Positions 46,463 to 56,248 of a DNA stretch of 64,000 nucleotides are shown piece by piece. Position 1 is the stretch's first letter; each line of letters opens with the position of its first letter. A program made the translations under genes and the position numbers. The DNA lies in NCBI RefSeq assembly GCF_004208515.1, contig NZ_SGIM01000002.1, positions 186,001-250,000 on the forward strand, read 5' to 3'. The notes beneath the pieces were generated by a model. The model ran no database searches, had not been told where the DNA came from, and saw nothing but the letters and a program-made list of their open reading frames with translations. This DNA comes from Acinetobacter halotolerans (lineage in GTDB: Bacteria > Pseudomonadota > Gammaproteobacteria > Pseudomonadales > Moraxellaceae).

Positions 46463-48076
46463 ATGTCTCATCAATCAGATCTTATTAGCCAAGACATCTT
46501 GGGATATTTAAAGCAGCATGAGCAAAAAGACTTATTGCGCTTCTTAACCTGCGGTAATGTCGATGATGGTAAAAGTACTTTAATTGGTCGTTTGCTTTAC
46601 GATTCAAAATTGATTTATGAAGATCAATTGCAAGCGGTCACACGTGACAGTAAAAAAGTCGGTACAACGGGTGATGCGCCTGACCTTGCTTTACTTGTAG
46701 ATGGTTTACAAGCTGAACGTGAGCAGGGTATTACCATTGATGTCGCTTATCGTTATTTCTCCACTGAAAAACGTAAGTTCATCATCGCGGATACACCAGG
46801 ACATGAGCAATATACTCGTAATATGGCGACAGGTGCATCTACTGCGGATCTTGCGATTATTCTGATTGACGCGCGTTATGGTGTGCAAACACAAACGCGT
46901 CGTCATACTTTTATTGCAAGTCTTCTCGGTATTAAAAATATCGTGGTTGCGATTAATAAAATGGACTTGGTTGAGTTCTCAGCGGTACGTTTCAATGAGA
47001 TTCAGGTTGAATATGATGCCTTTGTGAGCCAGCTTGGTAATCGCCGTCCTGAGAATATTCAGTTTGTACCAATTTCTGCGTTGAATGGTGATAACGTCGT
47101 TAATCCATCTACAAGCACGCCTTGGTACAAGGGTCAAACCTTGATGAATATTCTTGAATCAGTGGAAATTAAGCGCGAATCAAATAAGCAAGAGTTTCGT
47201 TTCCCTGTTCAATATGTCAATCGTCCTAATCTTGATTTCCGTGGCTTTGCTGGTACGATCGCATTGGGCGGAATTAACGTTGGTGATGAAATTTTAGCCT
47301 TACCGTCAGGTAAAAAGTCAACGGTTAAAGAGATTGTGACCTTTGATGGTAATCTTGAGCATGCTTTTGCTGGTCAAGCTGTAACTTTAACGTTAAATGA
47401 TGAAATTGATATTTCTCGTGGTAATGTTTTAGTACGTGCAGGCGAACAACCACTGATTTCACGTAGTGTGCGTGCGTCAGTCGTGTGGATGACAGAACAT
47501 CCTTTGGTTAAAGGTAAATTGTATAACCTGAAAGTGGGTACGCAAACTGTTCCTGCGAAAGTAACTGCAATTAATTACCGTGTTAATGTAAATACCCTTG
47601 AGCATACTCAAGTTGAAGAGCTTGAGTTAAATGCAATTGCAGATGTTGTGGTCGAGTTTGATGCACCAGTGGTGTTTGACCAATATCAAGACAGTCGTTA
47701 CACGGGTTCATTCATTTTCATTGACCGTTTAAGCAATGTCACGGTTGGTGCGGGGATGGTTGAAGCTGCAGTGGAATGGACTGCACATAGCAATCCTGTG
47801 ACAGCGGAAGATCGTGCTGCTCGTTTAGGTCAAAAACCTGCGGTGATTGGTGTGTCTGCACAGTTGATCGAAAAAGCGCATGCTTTAGAGAGCTTGTTGA
47901 TTCAACAAGGTGTGGTTGCGATTGCAAAAGCGAATTTAACTGCTGAGCAAATCAACTTGTTACGTGAAACAGGTGTGGTAGTCATTACAACAACGGTTGA
48001 TGCTACTGATACTGAGGTAGTAGCTGAGTCGGTGGAAGATGCAGCTGAGAAGATTGTGACATTAGTCCGTCTATAA
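46463..48076 (+). CDS. cysN: sulfate adenylyltransferase subunit 1 CysN, with unusual C-terminal tail
   Basis: The GTPase subunit that drives APS synthesis by CysD. G1 [18 protein letters not shown]3 [15 protein letters not shown] and G4 NKMDLV are in the N-terminal domain, followed by EF-Tu-like domains II and III. Total length is 537, about 60 more than E. coli CysN. The tail from residue 444 ([16 protein letters not shown]...) resembles the APS-kinase domain of CysNC fusions, but the P-loop (GLSGAGKST) is lost and the segment is far too short to be an active kinase. Confidence 0.94.
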   Translation: MSHQSDLISQDILGYLKQHEQKDLLRFLTCGNVDDGKSTLIGRLLYDSKLIYEDQLQAVTRDSKKVGTTGDAPDLALLVDGLQAEREQGITIDVAYRYFSTEKRKFIIADTPGHEQYTRNMATGASTADLAIILIDARYGVQTQTRRHTFIASLLGIKNIVVAINKMDLVEFSAVRFNEIQVEYDAFVSQLGNRRPENIQFVPISALNGDNVVNPSTSTPWYKGQTLMNILESVEIKRESNKQEFRFPVQYVNRPNLDFRGFAGTIALGGINVGDEILALPSGKKSTVKEIVTFDGNLEHAFAGQAVTLTLNDEIDISRGNVLVRAGEQPLISRSVRASVVWMTEHPLVKGKLYNLKVGTQTVPAKVTAINYRVNVNTLEHTQVEELELNAIADVVVEFDAPVVFDQYQDSRYTGSFIFIDRLSNVTVGAGMVEAAVEWTAHSNPVTAEDRAARLGQKPAVIGVSAQLIEKAHALESLLIQQGVVAIAKANLTAEQINLLRETGVVVITTTVDATDTEVVAESVEDAAEKIVTLVRL

Positions 48077-48094
48077 TTGCTTAGATTGATTGAA

Positions 48095-48124
48095 AAGAAG
48101 CCCGCGAAAGCGGGCTTCTTTTTT
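48095..48124 (+). terminator. terminator of cysDN
   Basis: AAGAAGCCCGC-gaaa-GCGGGCTTCTT followed by TTTT: an 11-bp GC-rich stem with a GAAA tetraloop. Confidence 0.95.
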
Positions 48125-48217
48125 GTGGTTTGTATCTAAAATCGTATTTAATTTTATCCTACTTTGATATCGCTTTTATGCGACAATAGCCCTTTATATT
48201 TTTGTCCAAGGACTCCC

Positions 48218-48733
48218 ATGACTGAGCACTCTCCTGAATCTTTAAGCGATATCGAAATTTTAGACATTTTACAGTCTATGAGAAAAGATGAGCTTGATGT
48301 TGAAGCCAAAGAGATGATCGTTAATGGTGGTAAAGCAGGTCGCCAAGAAGCACATAAACAGGCATTGGTGGCATTGCACACAAGTTTTGAAGATAAATTT
48401 GTTGAAGCGGTAACATTGGCATTGGGTCTTAACGCAGGCCAAGCAAAGAAAATCCGTTATAAAAAAGATCGAATTCGTATTTTAAAAGTACGTGGTATTG
48501 ATTATCTTGCGATTGATGGTGCTGAAACTGCACAAGTACTTTCGCAAGTGGCTCAAGCAATTAGTCGTGAAGATGCAATTGTCACTGAAGGTTTGCACAA
48601 TATTTTCCCATTTTGGAAGGAAGGTTGGCCAATGGTTCAGTTTGATAATGCCTACAAGATTTTAGCTGAGGACATCTCGATTCATTATCAAGCAACACTC
48701 GATGAGTTAATTTCACTTTATGGTGGCAATTAA
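48218..48733 (+). CDS. hypothetical soluble protein, 172 residues
   Basis: I do not recognise the family. The start at MTEHSPESLSD has AAGGA 5 nt upstream, while the open frame 18 codons further up is not supported. The protein has an acidic helical N-terminus, a central stretch KKIRYKKDRIRILKVRGIDYLAIDG, and a C-terminus with FPFWKEGWPMVQFDNAYK. No signal peptide or membrane segment is visible. It probably forms a small operon with the L7/L12-like gene that follows after 64 nt. Confidence 0.7.
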   Translation: MTEHSPESLSDIEILDILQSMRKDELDVEAKEMIVNGGKAGRQEAHKQALVALHTSFEDKFVEAVTLALGLNAGQAKKIRYKKDRIRILKVRGIDYLAIDGAETAQVLSQVAQAISREDAIVTEGLHNIFPFWKEGWPMVQFDNAYKILAEDISIHYQATLDELISLYGGN

Positions 48734-48797
48734 AACATCATAAACGCAGTGTCGTGATTGAATCCTCTCATTGAAAATAACAAGGATTGTTGATTTT

Positions 48798-49061
48798 ATG
48801 CGTTTAGCTACGAAGATTCCGCCAGAGGCTTTACAGGTATTGCGAGAAGGTAAATTAATTGATGCCATTAAGATTACCCGTGAGAAAACGGGCCTAGGCT
48901 TAAAAGAATCGAAAGATTTAGTGGATCAATATTTACAAGATCATCCGCAAGAACAGGCGCGTATCCAAGAACAGTTGGCCCAACGTAGTCGAGGGGGAAT
49001 CAAACTTTTTGTTTTGATCTTCTTTATTTTGGTCATCTTAATTTGGTTTGCTACAAAATAA
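48798..49061 (+). CDS. ribosomal L7/L12 C-terminal-domain-like membrane protein
   Basis: An 87-residue protein with an N-terminal part (ALQVLREGKLIDAIKITREKTGLGLKESKDLVD) clearly like the C-terminal domain of ribosomal protein L7/L12, then a charged linker and one C-terminal membrane segment (about 66-84). It is therefore a tail-anchored L7/L12-CTD protein, a type known in many proteobacteria without assigned function. The start at 48798 has AAGGA 11 nt upstream; a TTG at 48771 is less likely. Confidence 0.75.
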   Translation: MRLATKIPPEALQVLREGKLIDAIKITREKTGLGLKESKDLVDQYLQDHPQEQARIQEQLAQRSRGGIKLFVLIFFILVILIWFATK

Positions 49062-49087
49062 AAAAAGCCCAGTCAATGGGCTTTTTA
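49061..49087. terminator. bidirectional terminator, L7/L12-like gene / CNNM gene
   Basis: AAAAAAGCCCA / TGGGCTTTTT forms a stem with a 5-nt loop between convergent genes; it starts at the stop codon. Confidence 0.85.
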
Positions 49088-49100
49088 ATTCAGTGTGATT

Positions 49101-50429
49101 TTAATCTTCTGGAATTGAGAAGGATTCACTTTCTAGGCTTGATAGGATCTGAGTCACAAGCAGCTGATCAATCTTATAGTGATCAATATCGACTACCTCA
49201 AATTTGAAACCTGCATATTCTACAGCATCAGCAGGGCGGGGAATCTTGCGTAAGCGATACATGATAAAGCCTGCAATCGTCTCATAGTTCTCATTTTCAG
49301 GGAATTCTTCTATTTCCAAAACATGCTTCACATCTTCTATCGGGGTACTACCATCAATTAACCATGAATGATTATCACGCTTAATAATTTGTAGGTCTTC
49401 TTCCAATGGTGTAACCCAATCGCCCATTACCGTAATCATAATATCGCTCAAGGTAATGACACCGACCACGAATGCATATTCATTGATAACGACTGCAAAT
49501 TTTTCTTTAGTTGAGCGAAATCGGTCCAGTACCTCTGATAGGGTGAGGGTATCTGGAAGCATGAGCACTGTACGAATCGTGGACTCATTCAGTTGTAGCA
49601 AAGATTGATTATTTAAAATACGGACCAAAATGTCTTTGGTATCGACATAGCCAATGACTTGGTCGATATGTTCATTGCAGACCAAAAACTTTGAATAAGG
49701 GTATTCAGCTAATTTTTGGCGGATACTACTTTCATTTTCTTTTAGCGTAAAATAAACCACATTTTCTCGTGTGGTCATACTCGAGGGAACCGTACGTTCT
49801 TCTAGTTCGAATACATTTTCAATGAAATGATGCTCTTGTTTTTGTAAAACACCTGCTTGGGCACCAGCATCCATAACTGCGGAAATATCATCAAAGGTAA
49901 TATTATCATCTCGGACAGTATTTACTTTAAATAGACGGAATAACAAGTTTGCGATTGCATTGATACCCCAAGCCAAGGGTTTGCAGACCTTAATAAAGAT
50001 TTGGATCGGATCGATGACACTAATCGCAATTTTTTCTGGTGCGATCATTGCCAGGCGTTTTGGCATCAAATCGGCAAATAGAATGAAAAGAGACGTAACG
50101 AAAGTAAAGGACAGGGCGAAACCAATATTTTCTAACCATGGTCCTGTATAGAAACGACTGATCAGCTCAACGAAATGAGGGCGAAAGGCTGCTTCACCTA
50201 AAATACCACCTAAAATAGCAACCGCATTTAGCCCTATTTGTGAGGCGGCAAAGAAATCAGCAGACTGTTCTTGTAGGTCTAGCACTTTTTGAGCGCGATG
50301 TTCTCCAGCTTCTGCGAGAATTTTAAGTTTAACTTTGCGAGCGCCTGCGAGCGCGATTTCAGTGAGTGATAAAAAGCCTGCTGCAACAATCAGCATGGCA
50401 ATGATAATGATATTTTGTACGAGACTCAC
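49101..50429 (-). CDS. CNNM/CorC-family (hemolysin C-like) membrane protein
   Basis: A 442-residue inner-membrane protein. The DUF21/CNNM membrane domain (about 1-180, four hydrophobic segments, FLSLTEIALAGARKVKL) is followed by a CBS pair (about 210-335) and the C-terminal CorC/HlyC domain (from about 350, SWLIDGSTPIEDVKHVLE). Family members are linked to Mg2+/Co2+ or other cation export. The annotation hemolysin is historical. Monocistronic. Confidence 0.88.
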   Translation of the reverse strand: MSLVQNIIIIAMLIVAAGFLSLTEIALAGARKVKLKILAEAGEHRAQKVLDLQEQSADFFAASQIGLNAVAILGGILGEAAFRPHFVELISRFYTGPWLENIGFALSFTFVTSLFILFADLMPKRLAMIAPEKIAISVIDPIQIFIKVCKPLAWGINAIANLLFRLFKVNTVRDDNITFDDISAVMDAGAQAGVLQKQEHHFIENVFELEERTVPSSMTTRENVVYFTLKENESSIRQKLAEYPYSKFLVCNEHIDQVIGYVDTKDILVRILNNQSLLQLNESTIRTVLMLPDTLTLSEVLDRFRSTKEKFAVVINEYAFVVGVITLSDIMITVMGDWVTPLEEDLQIIKRDNHSWLIDGSTPIEDVKHVLEIEEFPENENYETIAGFIMYRLRKIPRPADAVEYAGFKFEVVDIDHYKIDQLLVTQILSSLESESFSIPED

Positions 50430-50479
50430 ACGTCACCTAGATTTTCATCATTATTAATTATCATAATGTTTTAACATAA

Positions 50480-50514
50480 AAAAGACGCTGAGTTAATCTT
50501 TAGATTAACTCAGC
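50480..50514 (-). terminator. terminator of the LysR gene next to aceA
   Basis: On the minus strand GCTGAGTTAATCT-aa-AGATTAACTCAGC is a perfect 13-bp stem followed by GTCTTTTTT. Confidence 0.88.
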
Positions 50515-50561
50515 ACTACTCATATTTTAAAGTGAAATGACTTTAAGGTAATGAGCTTATT

Positions 50562-51551
50562 TTAGTATTGTGAAAACTGTGAGTTGTTTAATAAAAACTC
50601 ACGGTTTTCTTCTTCAATCATTTGGCGCGCGACAAATAAGATTAGTTGTCTTAACCAGCGGTGCGCTGGGTGATGATGAAGTAAAGGACACCAAGCCATT
50701 TTTAGTTCGAACTCAGGGATATAAAATGGAGGATCTTTTATAACCAATCGTGGGTTTTGTGTTTGAAGCTGTGCCATACGCGTTGGTAAGGTCGCGATCA
50801 AATCAACATTTTGTGCTAATAGTGCAGGCATTTGATAATGTCGAGTAAACACTGAAATTTTACGACGTTGACCGATACGTTCTAAAGCTTGATCGATCCA
50901 ACCTAAACCTGCTTGTTTGTCTGGGTTTACACCAAAGCCAACACCCATGCCTGTTTTGGAAACCCAAATATGTTGAGCATCTAAGTAACTTTTGAGGTTA
51001 AGGTGGGTAACAGCAGGGTGTTTGTCATTCAAAATACAGCTAAAACTATCACGCCAAACCAATACTTGGTGAAAGCTTTGAGGAATCTCATTGAAACGGT
51101 TAATGGCTAAATCGACTTTACCTTGTTCCATGTCTCGATATGACACATCGCTAGGAGTTAAAAAATCGAGTACAACATTTGGGGCTTCAGATCGCAATGC
51201 TTTGACTAAGCGAGGAACTAACGTTGCCTCAGCATAATCAGATGTCATAATGCGAAATACGCGAGTACTGGTATATGGTCGGAACTCGGTACGTGGCTCC
51301 AGAATCATCGAAAGGTCTGACAATGCATCCCGAATACGAGGCTGTAATTCTAAAGCACGTTCAGTCGGGGTCATACCTTCTGATGAACGGATCAGCAGAG
51401 GATCGTTAAATAAATTACGTAAACGACGTAAAATATTACTCATTGCTGGTTGGGTAACACCCAGTTGTTCCGCGGCACGTGTGACATTTTTTTCACGAAG
51501 AAGTACATCAAGATATATTAATAAATTGAGATCGACCCGTTCCAGATTCAT
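50562..51551 (-). CDS. LysR-family transcription regulator divergent from aceA
   Basis: A 329-residue regulator. Helix-turn-helix region DVLLREKNVTRAAEQLGVTQ near the N-terminus, then the two-lobe effector domain (FRIMTSDYAEATLVPRLVKAL and onward). Nothing in the effector domain identifies the ligand. Divergence from aceA with 523 bp between the starts makes control of aceA plausible but unproven. An ATG follows a run of A residues; no strong ribosome binding site is visible. Confidence 0.88.
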   Translation of the reverse strand: MNLERVDLNLLIYLDVLLREKNVTRAAEQLGVTQPAMSNILRRLRNLFNDPLLIRSSEGMTPTERALELQPRIRDALSDLSMILEPRTEFRPYTSTRVFRIMTSDYAEATLVPRLVKALRSEAPNVVLDFLTPSDVSYRDMEQGKVDLAINRFNEIPQSFHQVLVWRDSFSCILNDKHPAVTHLNLKSYLDAQHIWVSKTGMGVGFGVNPDKQAGLGWIDQALERIGQRRKISVFTRHYQMPALLAQNVDLIATLPTRMAQLQTQNPRLVIKDPPFYIPEFELKMAWCPLLHHHPAHRWLRQLILFVARQMIEEENREFLLNNSQFSQY

Positions 51552-52074
51552 AAAAAAAATACCGAAAATAAAATCTTTAAATTGTGCTTGATTATGACAT
51601 ATTTAAAGCTGTTTGCGTAACTTAATGCGATATAAAAACAATTGCGCAGCACTGAATGATTTCACCTACAATAAGCATAATTCTCTATTGATAAGCAGTC
51701 AATTCGCAGCGTGTTTGAGTGGAAATAATAAAAATGATCAACATGAGCAGCTCATAAATAGTCTCATTGGTAGACTTTTGATGATACAAATAGGGAGGAT
51801 ATTTTGTGCTACTCCACCATAGATACATTGTTGATAAATCTTGGTGATGAAAAATTATAATTTAAAACAATGCTTTAATGTGGTTATATGTTATTGTGAA
51901 TAGGTCCATATCCATGTATTTTTTAAAAAAATACTGAAGATTAACCTAGAATATTGGATAAATTTGTTTGCAAAGACTAAGCTGTGAAACATGTTGATGA
52001 AGTGCTTGAAATCTAGACTGCGAAAAGCATGATTTTTAGCAATCATTCGATGCCAATCCTCAAAGGAATATATC
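51552..52074. promoter_or_regulatory. long LysR gene / aceA intergenic region
   Basis: 523 bp with no supported gene. Two near-identical sites, CAATTGCGCAGC (51639-51650) and CAATTCGCAGC (51700-51710), sit 61 bp apart (about six helical turns), close to the LysR start. They could be regulator sites. The aceA ribosome binding site AAAGGAA precedes its ATG. A 69-codon frame at 51613-51822 has no protein-like composition. Confidence 0.4.
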
Positions 52075-53676
52075 ATGACTACATATCAAACAGCGATTGA
52101 TGCAATCCGCGAACTAAAAGCAAAATTCGGTGACACTTGGCGCGATATTAGCCCAGAAGATGCTGCGCGTATGCAAATGCAAAACCAATTCAAAACAGGT
52201 TTAGATATTGCTAAATATACAGCTGCTATTATGCGTCGTGATATGGCAGCATATGACGCTGACTCTAGCAAATATACTCAATCATTAGGTTGCTGGCACG
52301 GTTTTATCGCGCAACAAAAAATGATTGCGAACAAAAAATACTTCGGTACAACTGAACGTCGTTATATCTACCTTTCTGGTTGGATGGTTGCTGCACTTCG
52401 TTCAGAATTTGGTCCACTTCCTGACCAATCTATGCATGAAAAAACTTCTGTTGCTGCGTTAATTGGTGAAATCTACACATTCTTACGTCAAGCTGATGCG
52501 AAAGAATTGAACGATTTGTTCCGTGCATTGAAAAAAGCAAATGAAGCTGGTGATACTGCTAAAGCTGCAGAAATCACTGCTCAAATCGATGGTTTCCAAA
52601 CTCACGTTGTGCCAATTATTGCGGACATCGATGCTGGTTTCGGTAACGAAGAAGCAACTTACTTACTTGCTAAGAAAATGATCGAAGCAGGTGCATGTGC
52701 ACTTCAAATCGAAAACCAAGTATCTGACGCGAAACAATGTGGTCACCAAGCTGGTAAAGTAACAGTTCCACATGAAGACTTCATCGCTAAGATCCATGCA
52801 TTACGTTATGCATTCTTAGAAATGGGTCTTGATGACGGTATCATCGTTGCACGTACTGACTCTGAAGGCGCTGACTTAACTCAAAAAATCCCAGTGGTTA
52901 AAGAGCCAGGCGACATCGCTTCTCAGTACATTAGCTACTTAGAAACTTCTGAAATTGATATTGCTGATGCTCAAGAAGACGAAATCTTGATCAAACGTAA
53001 TGGCAAATTACACCGTCCTAAGCGTTTAGCTTCTGGTTTATATCAGTTCCGTGCTGACACTCAAATTGACCGTGTTGTACTTGACTGTGTATCTAGCCTT
53101 CAAAATGGTGCTGACCTTCTTTGGATCGAAACTGCGACTCCAAACGTTGAAGAAATCGCTCACATGGTTAACCGTGTACGTGAAACTGTTCCAAATGCGA
53201 AGCTTGTTTATAACAACAGCCCGTCATTCAACTGGACTTTAAACTTCCGTCAACAAGCTTACGATCGTTGGGTTGCTGAAGGTAAAGACGTTTCTGCTTA
53301 CGACCGTGCTAAATTAATGAGCGCTGAGTACGATGAAACTGAATTGGCTGCTGATGCTGATGCTAAAATCCGTACTTTCCAAGCAGATGCTTCTCGTGAA
53401 GCGGGTGTGTTCCACCACTTGATCACACTTCCGACTTACCATACTGCTGCTCTTTCTACTCATGAGCTTGCACAAGGTTACTTCGGTTCTGAAGGTATGT
53501 TGGCTTATGTTGCTGGCGTACAACGTAAAGAAATCCGCGGTGGTATCGCATGTGTTAAACACCAAGCAATGGCTGGTTCTGACATCGGTGATGACCATAA
53601 AGAAATCTTCGCTGGCGACAATGCTTTGAAAGCTGGTGATGATGCTAAAAACACTATGAACCAATTCGGTGGCTAA
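52075..53676 (+). CDS. aceA: isocitrate lyase, long AceA form
   Basis: Splits isocitrate to succinate and glyoxylate, the entry to the glyoxylate shunt needed for growth on acetate and fatty acids. The catalytic loop is KQCGH (residues 220-224, C222), typical of the long 530-residue isocitrate lyases of Pseudomonas and Acinetobacter, as opposed to KKCGH in E. coli. The length is 533. Codon use is strongly biased, which indicates high expression. The start has AAAGGAA about 7 nt upstream. It is monocistronic, with a strong terminator. Confidence 0.96.
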   Translation: MTTYQTAIDAIRELKAKFGDTWRDISPEDAARMQMQNQFKTGLDIAKYTAAIMRRDMAAYDADSSKYTQSLGCWHGFIAQQKMIANKKYFGTTERRYIYLSGWMVAALRSEFGPLPDQSMHEKTSVAALIGEIYTFLRQADAKELNDLFRALKKANEAGDTAKAAEITAQIDGFQTHVVPIIADIDAGFGNEEATYLLAKKMIEAGACALQIENQVSDAKQCGHQAGKVTVPHEDFIAKIHALRYAFLEMGLDDGIIVARTDSEGADLTQKIPVVKEPGDIASQYISYLETSEIDIADAQEDEILIKRNGKLHRPKRLASGLYQFRADTQIDRVVLDCVSSLQNGADLLWIETATPNVEEIAHMVNRVRETVPNAKLVYNNSPSFNWTLNFRQQAYDRWVAEGKDVSAYDRAKLMSAEYDETELAADADAKIRTFQADASREAGVFHHLITLPTYHTAALSTHELAQGYFGSEGMLAYVAGVQRKEIRGGIACVKHQAMAGSDIGDDHKEIFAGDNALKAGDDAKNTMNQFGG

Positions 53677-53691
53677 GCCCTGATTTGATTC

Positions 53692-53724
53692 AAAAAAAAC
53701 CCTGCTGATAAAGCAGGGTTTTTT
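53692..53724 (+). terminator. terminator of aceA
   Basis: An A-tract, CCCTGCT, a short loop, AGCAGGG and a T-tract (TTTTTT). It can also serve the convergent NlpE-like gene. Confidence 0.92.
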
Positions 53725-53751
53725 ATTGAGAGCATTTAAGTGTAGATAAAA

Positions 53752-54228
53752 TTATTCAGCTTCTTTCTTGAGTTGGTATTTATCTGCGAGTGCACCAGTG
53801 ATTTCATTACCTTCTAAATCAAGTGCTTTTAAGTAGCCTTCGGCAACAAAGTATTTGCGGCTATCACCAGCTTTGTCTAATTCAATGATAGAGGTGTTGT
53901 TGCTATCAAACTTGAAGTTACCTTTACTTTCAAAAGCCTTTCCATCACCTTTGCCGAGATAGGTTTCTTCTAATTCAAAAGTTTTATCTGAATTCAGCTC
54001 TAGCTTGGTTTCAATACCTTCGCAGTCAGCGCAAGGCAATACACCTTTGTAAGTACCATTCCAATCTAAAGAGTTTTCCGCAGTGTGTTCATGATCAATC
54101 ATGGGCTCAGATGTAGCTTCTGTTGTTACTGCAGGAGGAGTTGAGTGGTCATCTTTAGGTGTTTCTGATTTATTACAAGCGACTAAAAAGAGTGATGTGA
54201 GAGAAATTGCGATAATTGACTTTTTCAT
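53752..54228 (-). CDS. NlpE-like outer-membrane lipoprotein
   Basis: A 158-residue lipoprotein. The signal peptide ends in LVAC (C18). A Thr/Pro/His/Glu-rich linker precedes the N-terminal NlpE-type domain with WNGTYKGVLPCADCEGIETKLEL, where C66 and C69 form the CxxC motif. NlpE of E. coli signals envelope stress and copper; this shorter protein has only the N-terminal domain, so a signalling role is uncertain. Confidence 0.85.
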   Translation of the reverse strand: MKKSIIAISLTSLFLVACNKSETPKDDHSTPPAVTTEATSEPMIDHEHTAENSLDWNGTYKGVLPCADCEGIETKLELNSDKTFELEETYLGKGDGKAFESKGNFKFDSNNTSIIELDKAGDSRKYFVAEGYLKALDLEGNEITGALADKYQLKKEAE

Positions 54229-54370
54229 CTTAGATACAACCTTGTGAAAATATTGATATCCAAGTTATGGGATTTTAAAAGGAAATAATAGTAGGGGAGT
54301 GTAAGTGTTATTTAATTTTTGGTAAAACAGGATGGTTAATATGAAACTGAAATGTATCAAATATATAAGA

Positions 54371-54404
54371 AGAAAGGCACTTATCTTTCAATAAGTGCCT
54401 TTCT
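54371..54404 (-). terminator. terminator downstream of tRNA-Gly
   Basis: A perfect 14-bp stem AGAAAGGCACTTAT / ATAAGTGCCTTTCT with a 6-nt loop, 8 nt past the tRNA 3' end on the minus strand. Confidence 0.9.
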
Positions 54405-54411
54405 TTGAATC

Positions 54412-54487
54412 TGGAGCGGGAAAGGAGACTCGAACTCCCGACCCCAACCTTGGCAAGGTTATGCTCTACCAACTGAGCTATTCCCGC
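54412..54487 (-). tRNA. tRNA-Gly (anticodon GCC)
   Basis: The minus strand gives a full cloverleaf: acceptor stem GCGGGAA, D-arm AGCTCAGTTGGTAGAGC, anticodon loop CTTGCCAAG with GCC, T-loop GAGTTCGAGTCTC and an encoded CCA end. Confidence 0.97.
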
Positions 54488-54498
54488 AATATGGACGC

Positions 54499-54526
54499 AT
54501 TATAGAGTGTTTAACAAAACTGTCAA
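54499..54526 (-). promoter_or_regulatory. tRNA-Gly promoter
   Basis: The minus strand has TTGACA, a 16-bp spacer and TATAAT, both hexamers at consensus, about 12 bp upstream of the tRNA. Confidence 0.9.
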
Positions 54527-54562
54527 CTCTCCAAGTTATTGGTTGGTTACTTTTTGACTAAT

Positions 54563-55984
54563 TTAGTTTGCGCGTCGCCAAATCGTACCTTGGCGGCTAT
54601 CTTCAAGAACTACACCTTGATCGAGTAAAGATTGACGAATTGCATCAGCTTTGGCAAAGTCTTTGGCTTTTTTTGCATCTACACGTTGTTGAATAAAATC
54701 CTCAATATCGGTATCAGAAAGTGAAAGCGCTTCTTGACCAATGTCAGATTTTAAGAATTCATCTACATCATGTTGAACTAAAGCTAAAACATTGGTTAAG
54801 TTGCGTAGTGTGGAGTAAAGGACAGTGGCTTGTTCAGCTTGTTGTTCTTTTACAGCACGATTCAATTCTTTATTGAGTTCGAATAATACTGCCATCGCTT
54901 CAGCAGTATTAAAGTCATCACACATCGCATTGTTAAAACGTTCAACAAAACTTTGCTCTAGTGTATCAACTATTTTTTGTCCATAGGTCTGCTGATAGGC
55001 TTTAAAGGAATGATAAAAACGGCTAAGGGCAGTTTTTGCTTCTTTTAACGCTACATCAGAAAAGTTGACTGGACTACGATAATGCGACGACACGATAAAA
55101 TAGCGGATCACTTCAGGATGGAATTTCTCCATCACATCGCGAATGGTAAAGAAATTGCCTAAAGACTTAGACATTTTCTCGCCATCAACATTGATGAAAC
55201 CCACGTGCATCCAATAATTTACATATTGTTCGCCAGTTGTTGCTTCACTTTGAGCAATTTCATTTTCATGATGAGGGAACATGAGATCAGAACCGCCACC
55301 ATGAATGTCAAAGTGATTGCCTAAGCAGCAAGTCGACATTGCTGAACATTCAATATGCCAGCCTGGACGACCATTGCCCCACGGTGAAGCCCATGCAGGT
55401 TCATTTTCTTTGGCATGTTTCCAAAGCACAAAGTCAAATGGATGTTTCTTGTCGACTTCTACATCGACACGTTCAGACGCACCCGCTTGCATATCATCTA
55501 ATTTGCGACCTGATAAACGACCATATTTATTAAATTTGTTTACTTCAAAATAGACATCGCCATTAGCAGCAGGATAAGCCGCACCTTTGTCCACTAAAGT
55601 ACTGATCATGGTTTGCATTTGATCAATGTATTCAGTTGCTTTTGGTGCTTCATCTGGTGCGATACAGCCTAGATTTGCTGCGTCCTCATTCATCGCATCA
55701 ATAAATCGAGCAGTGAGAGCTTGAATACTTTCACCGTTTTCATTGGCACGTGCAATGATCTTGTCATCAATATCGGTAATGTTGCGGATGTAACGAACTT
55801 TCCAACCTTGACTACGCAAGAAGCGAATAATGTAGTCAAATGCAACCATAACGCGAGCATGTCCAATATGACAGTAATCGTATACGGTCATACCACAGAC
55901 ATAGATATCGATTTGACCTTCGTTACGTGGGACAAATTCAACTTTTTTTCGTTGCTCAGAGTTATATAGAACAAAAGGTTGCAT
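54563..55984 (-). CDS. cysS: cysteine--tRNA ligase
   Basis: Class I synthetase that charges tRNA-Cys. HIGH-type motif [17 protein letters not shown] near residue 28, zinc ligands (the Cys in CGMTVYD, and [19 protein letters not shown] with HHENEIAQS), and KMSKS ([10 protein letters not shown]) are all present, with the C-terminal helical anticodon region. Starting at the ATG (55984) gives 473 residues; a TTG four codons earlier is possible. It is read toward tRNA-Gly. Confidence 0.96.
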   Translation of the reverse strand: MQPFVLYNSEQRKKVEFVPRNEGQIDIYVCGMTVYDYCHIGHARVMVAFDYIIRFLRSQGWKVRYIRNITDIDDKIIARANENGESIQALTARFIDAMNEDAANLGCIAPDEAPKATEYIDQMQTMISTLVDKGAAYPAANGDVYFEVNKFNKYGRLSGRKLDDMQAGASERVDVEVDKKHPFDFVLWKHAKENEPAWASPWGNGRPGWHIECSAMSTCCLGNHFDIHGGGSDLMFPHHENEIAQSEATTGEQYVNYWMHVGFINVDGEKMSKSLGNFFTIRDVMEKFHPEVIRYFIVSSHYRSPVNFSDVALKEAKTALSRFYHSFKAYQQTYGQKIVDTLEQSFVERFNNAMCDDFNTAEAMAVLFELNKELNRAVKEQQAEQATVLYSTLRNLTNVLALVQHDVDEFLKSDIGQEALSLSDTDIEDFIQQRVDAKKAKDFAKADAIRQSLLDQGVVLEDSRQGTIWRRAN

Positions 55985-56248
55985 AAGGGTTTTCAAACAC
56001 TCTACAAAATTAGCGTTACATCATAACGTATGCATCATTTTTCATAAAGTTGTCTGGAGAAAAAAGATGCTGTGGGTTTGGGTTTTTATTATGGTTGATT
56101 TGACTGGTTCTATCTTTCTCCATCTTCATCGAAAACTTATACATTTAGAAACGTGTATAATTCACAGTTATGCTAGAATCTGCCGTATTCTTTTGATTAA
56201 AATCATCTACTATCAAGTAGATTGAGCATTACTTTGAGTCAAACTCAC

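Noticed and set aside
51613..51822. Open frame of 69 codons in the LysR gene/aceA gap
   Set aside because: No ribosome binding site, Asn-rich composition without domain-like features, in AT-rich non-coding DNA.
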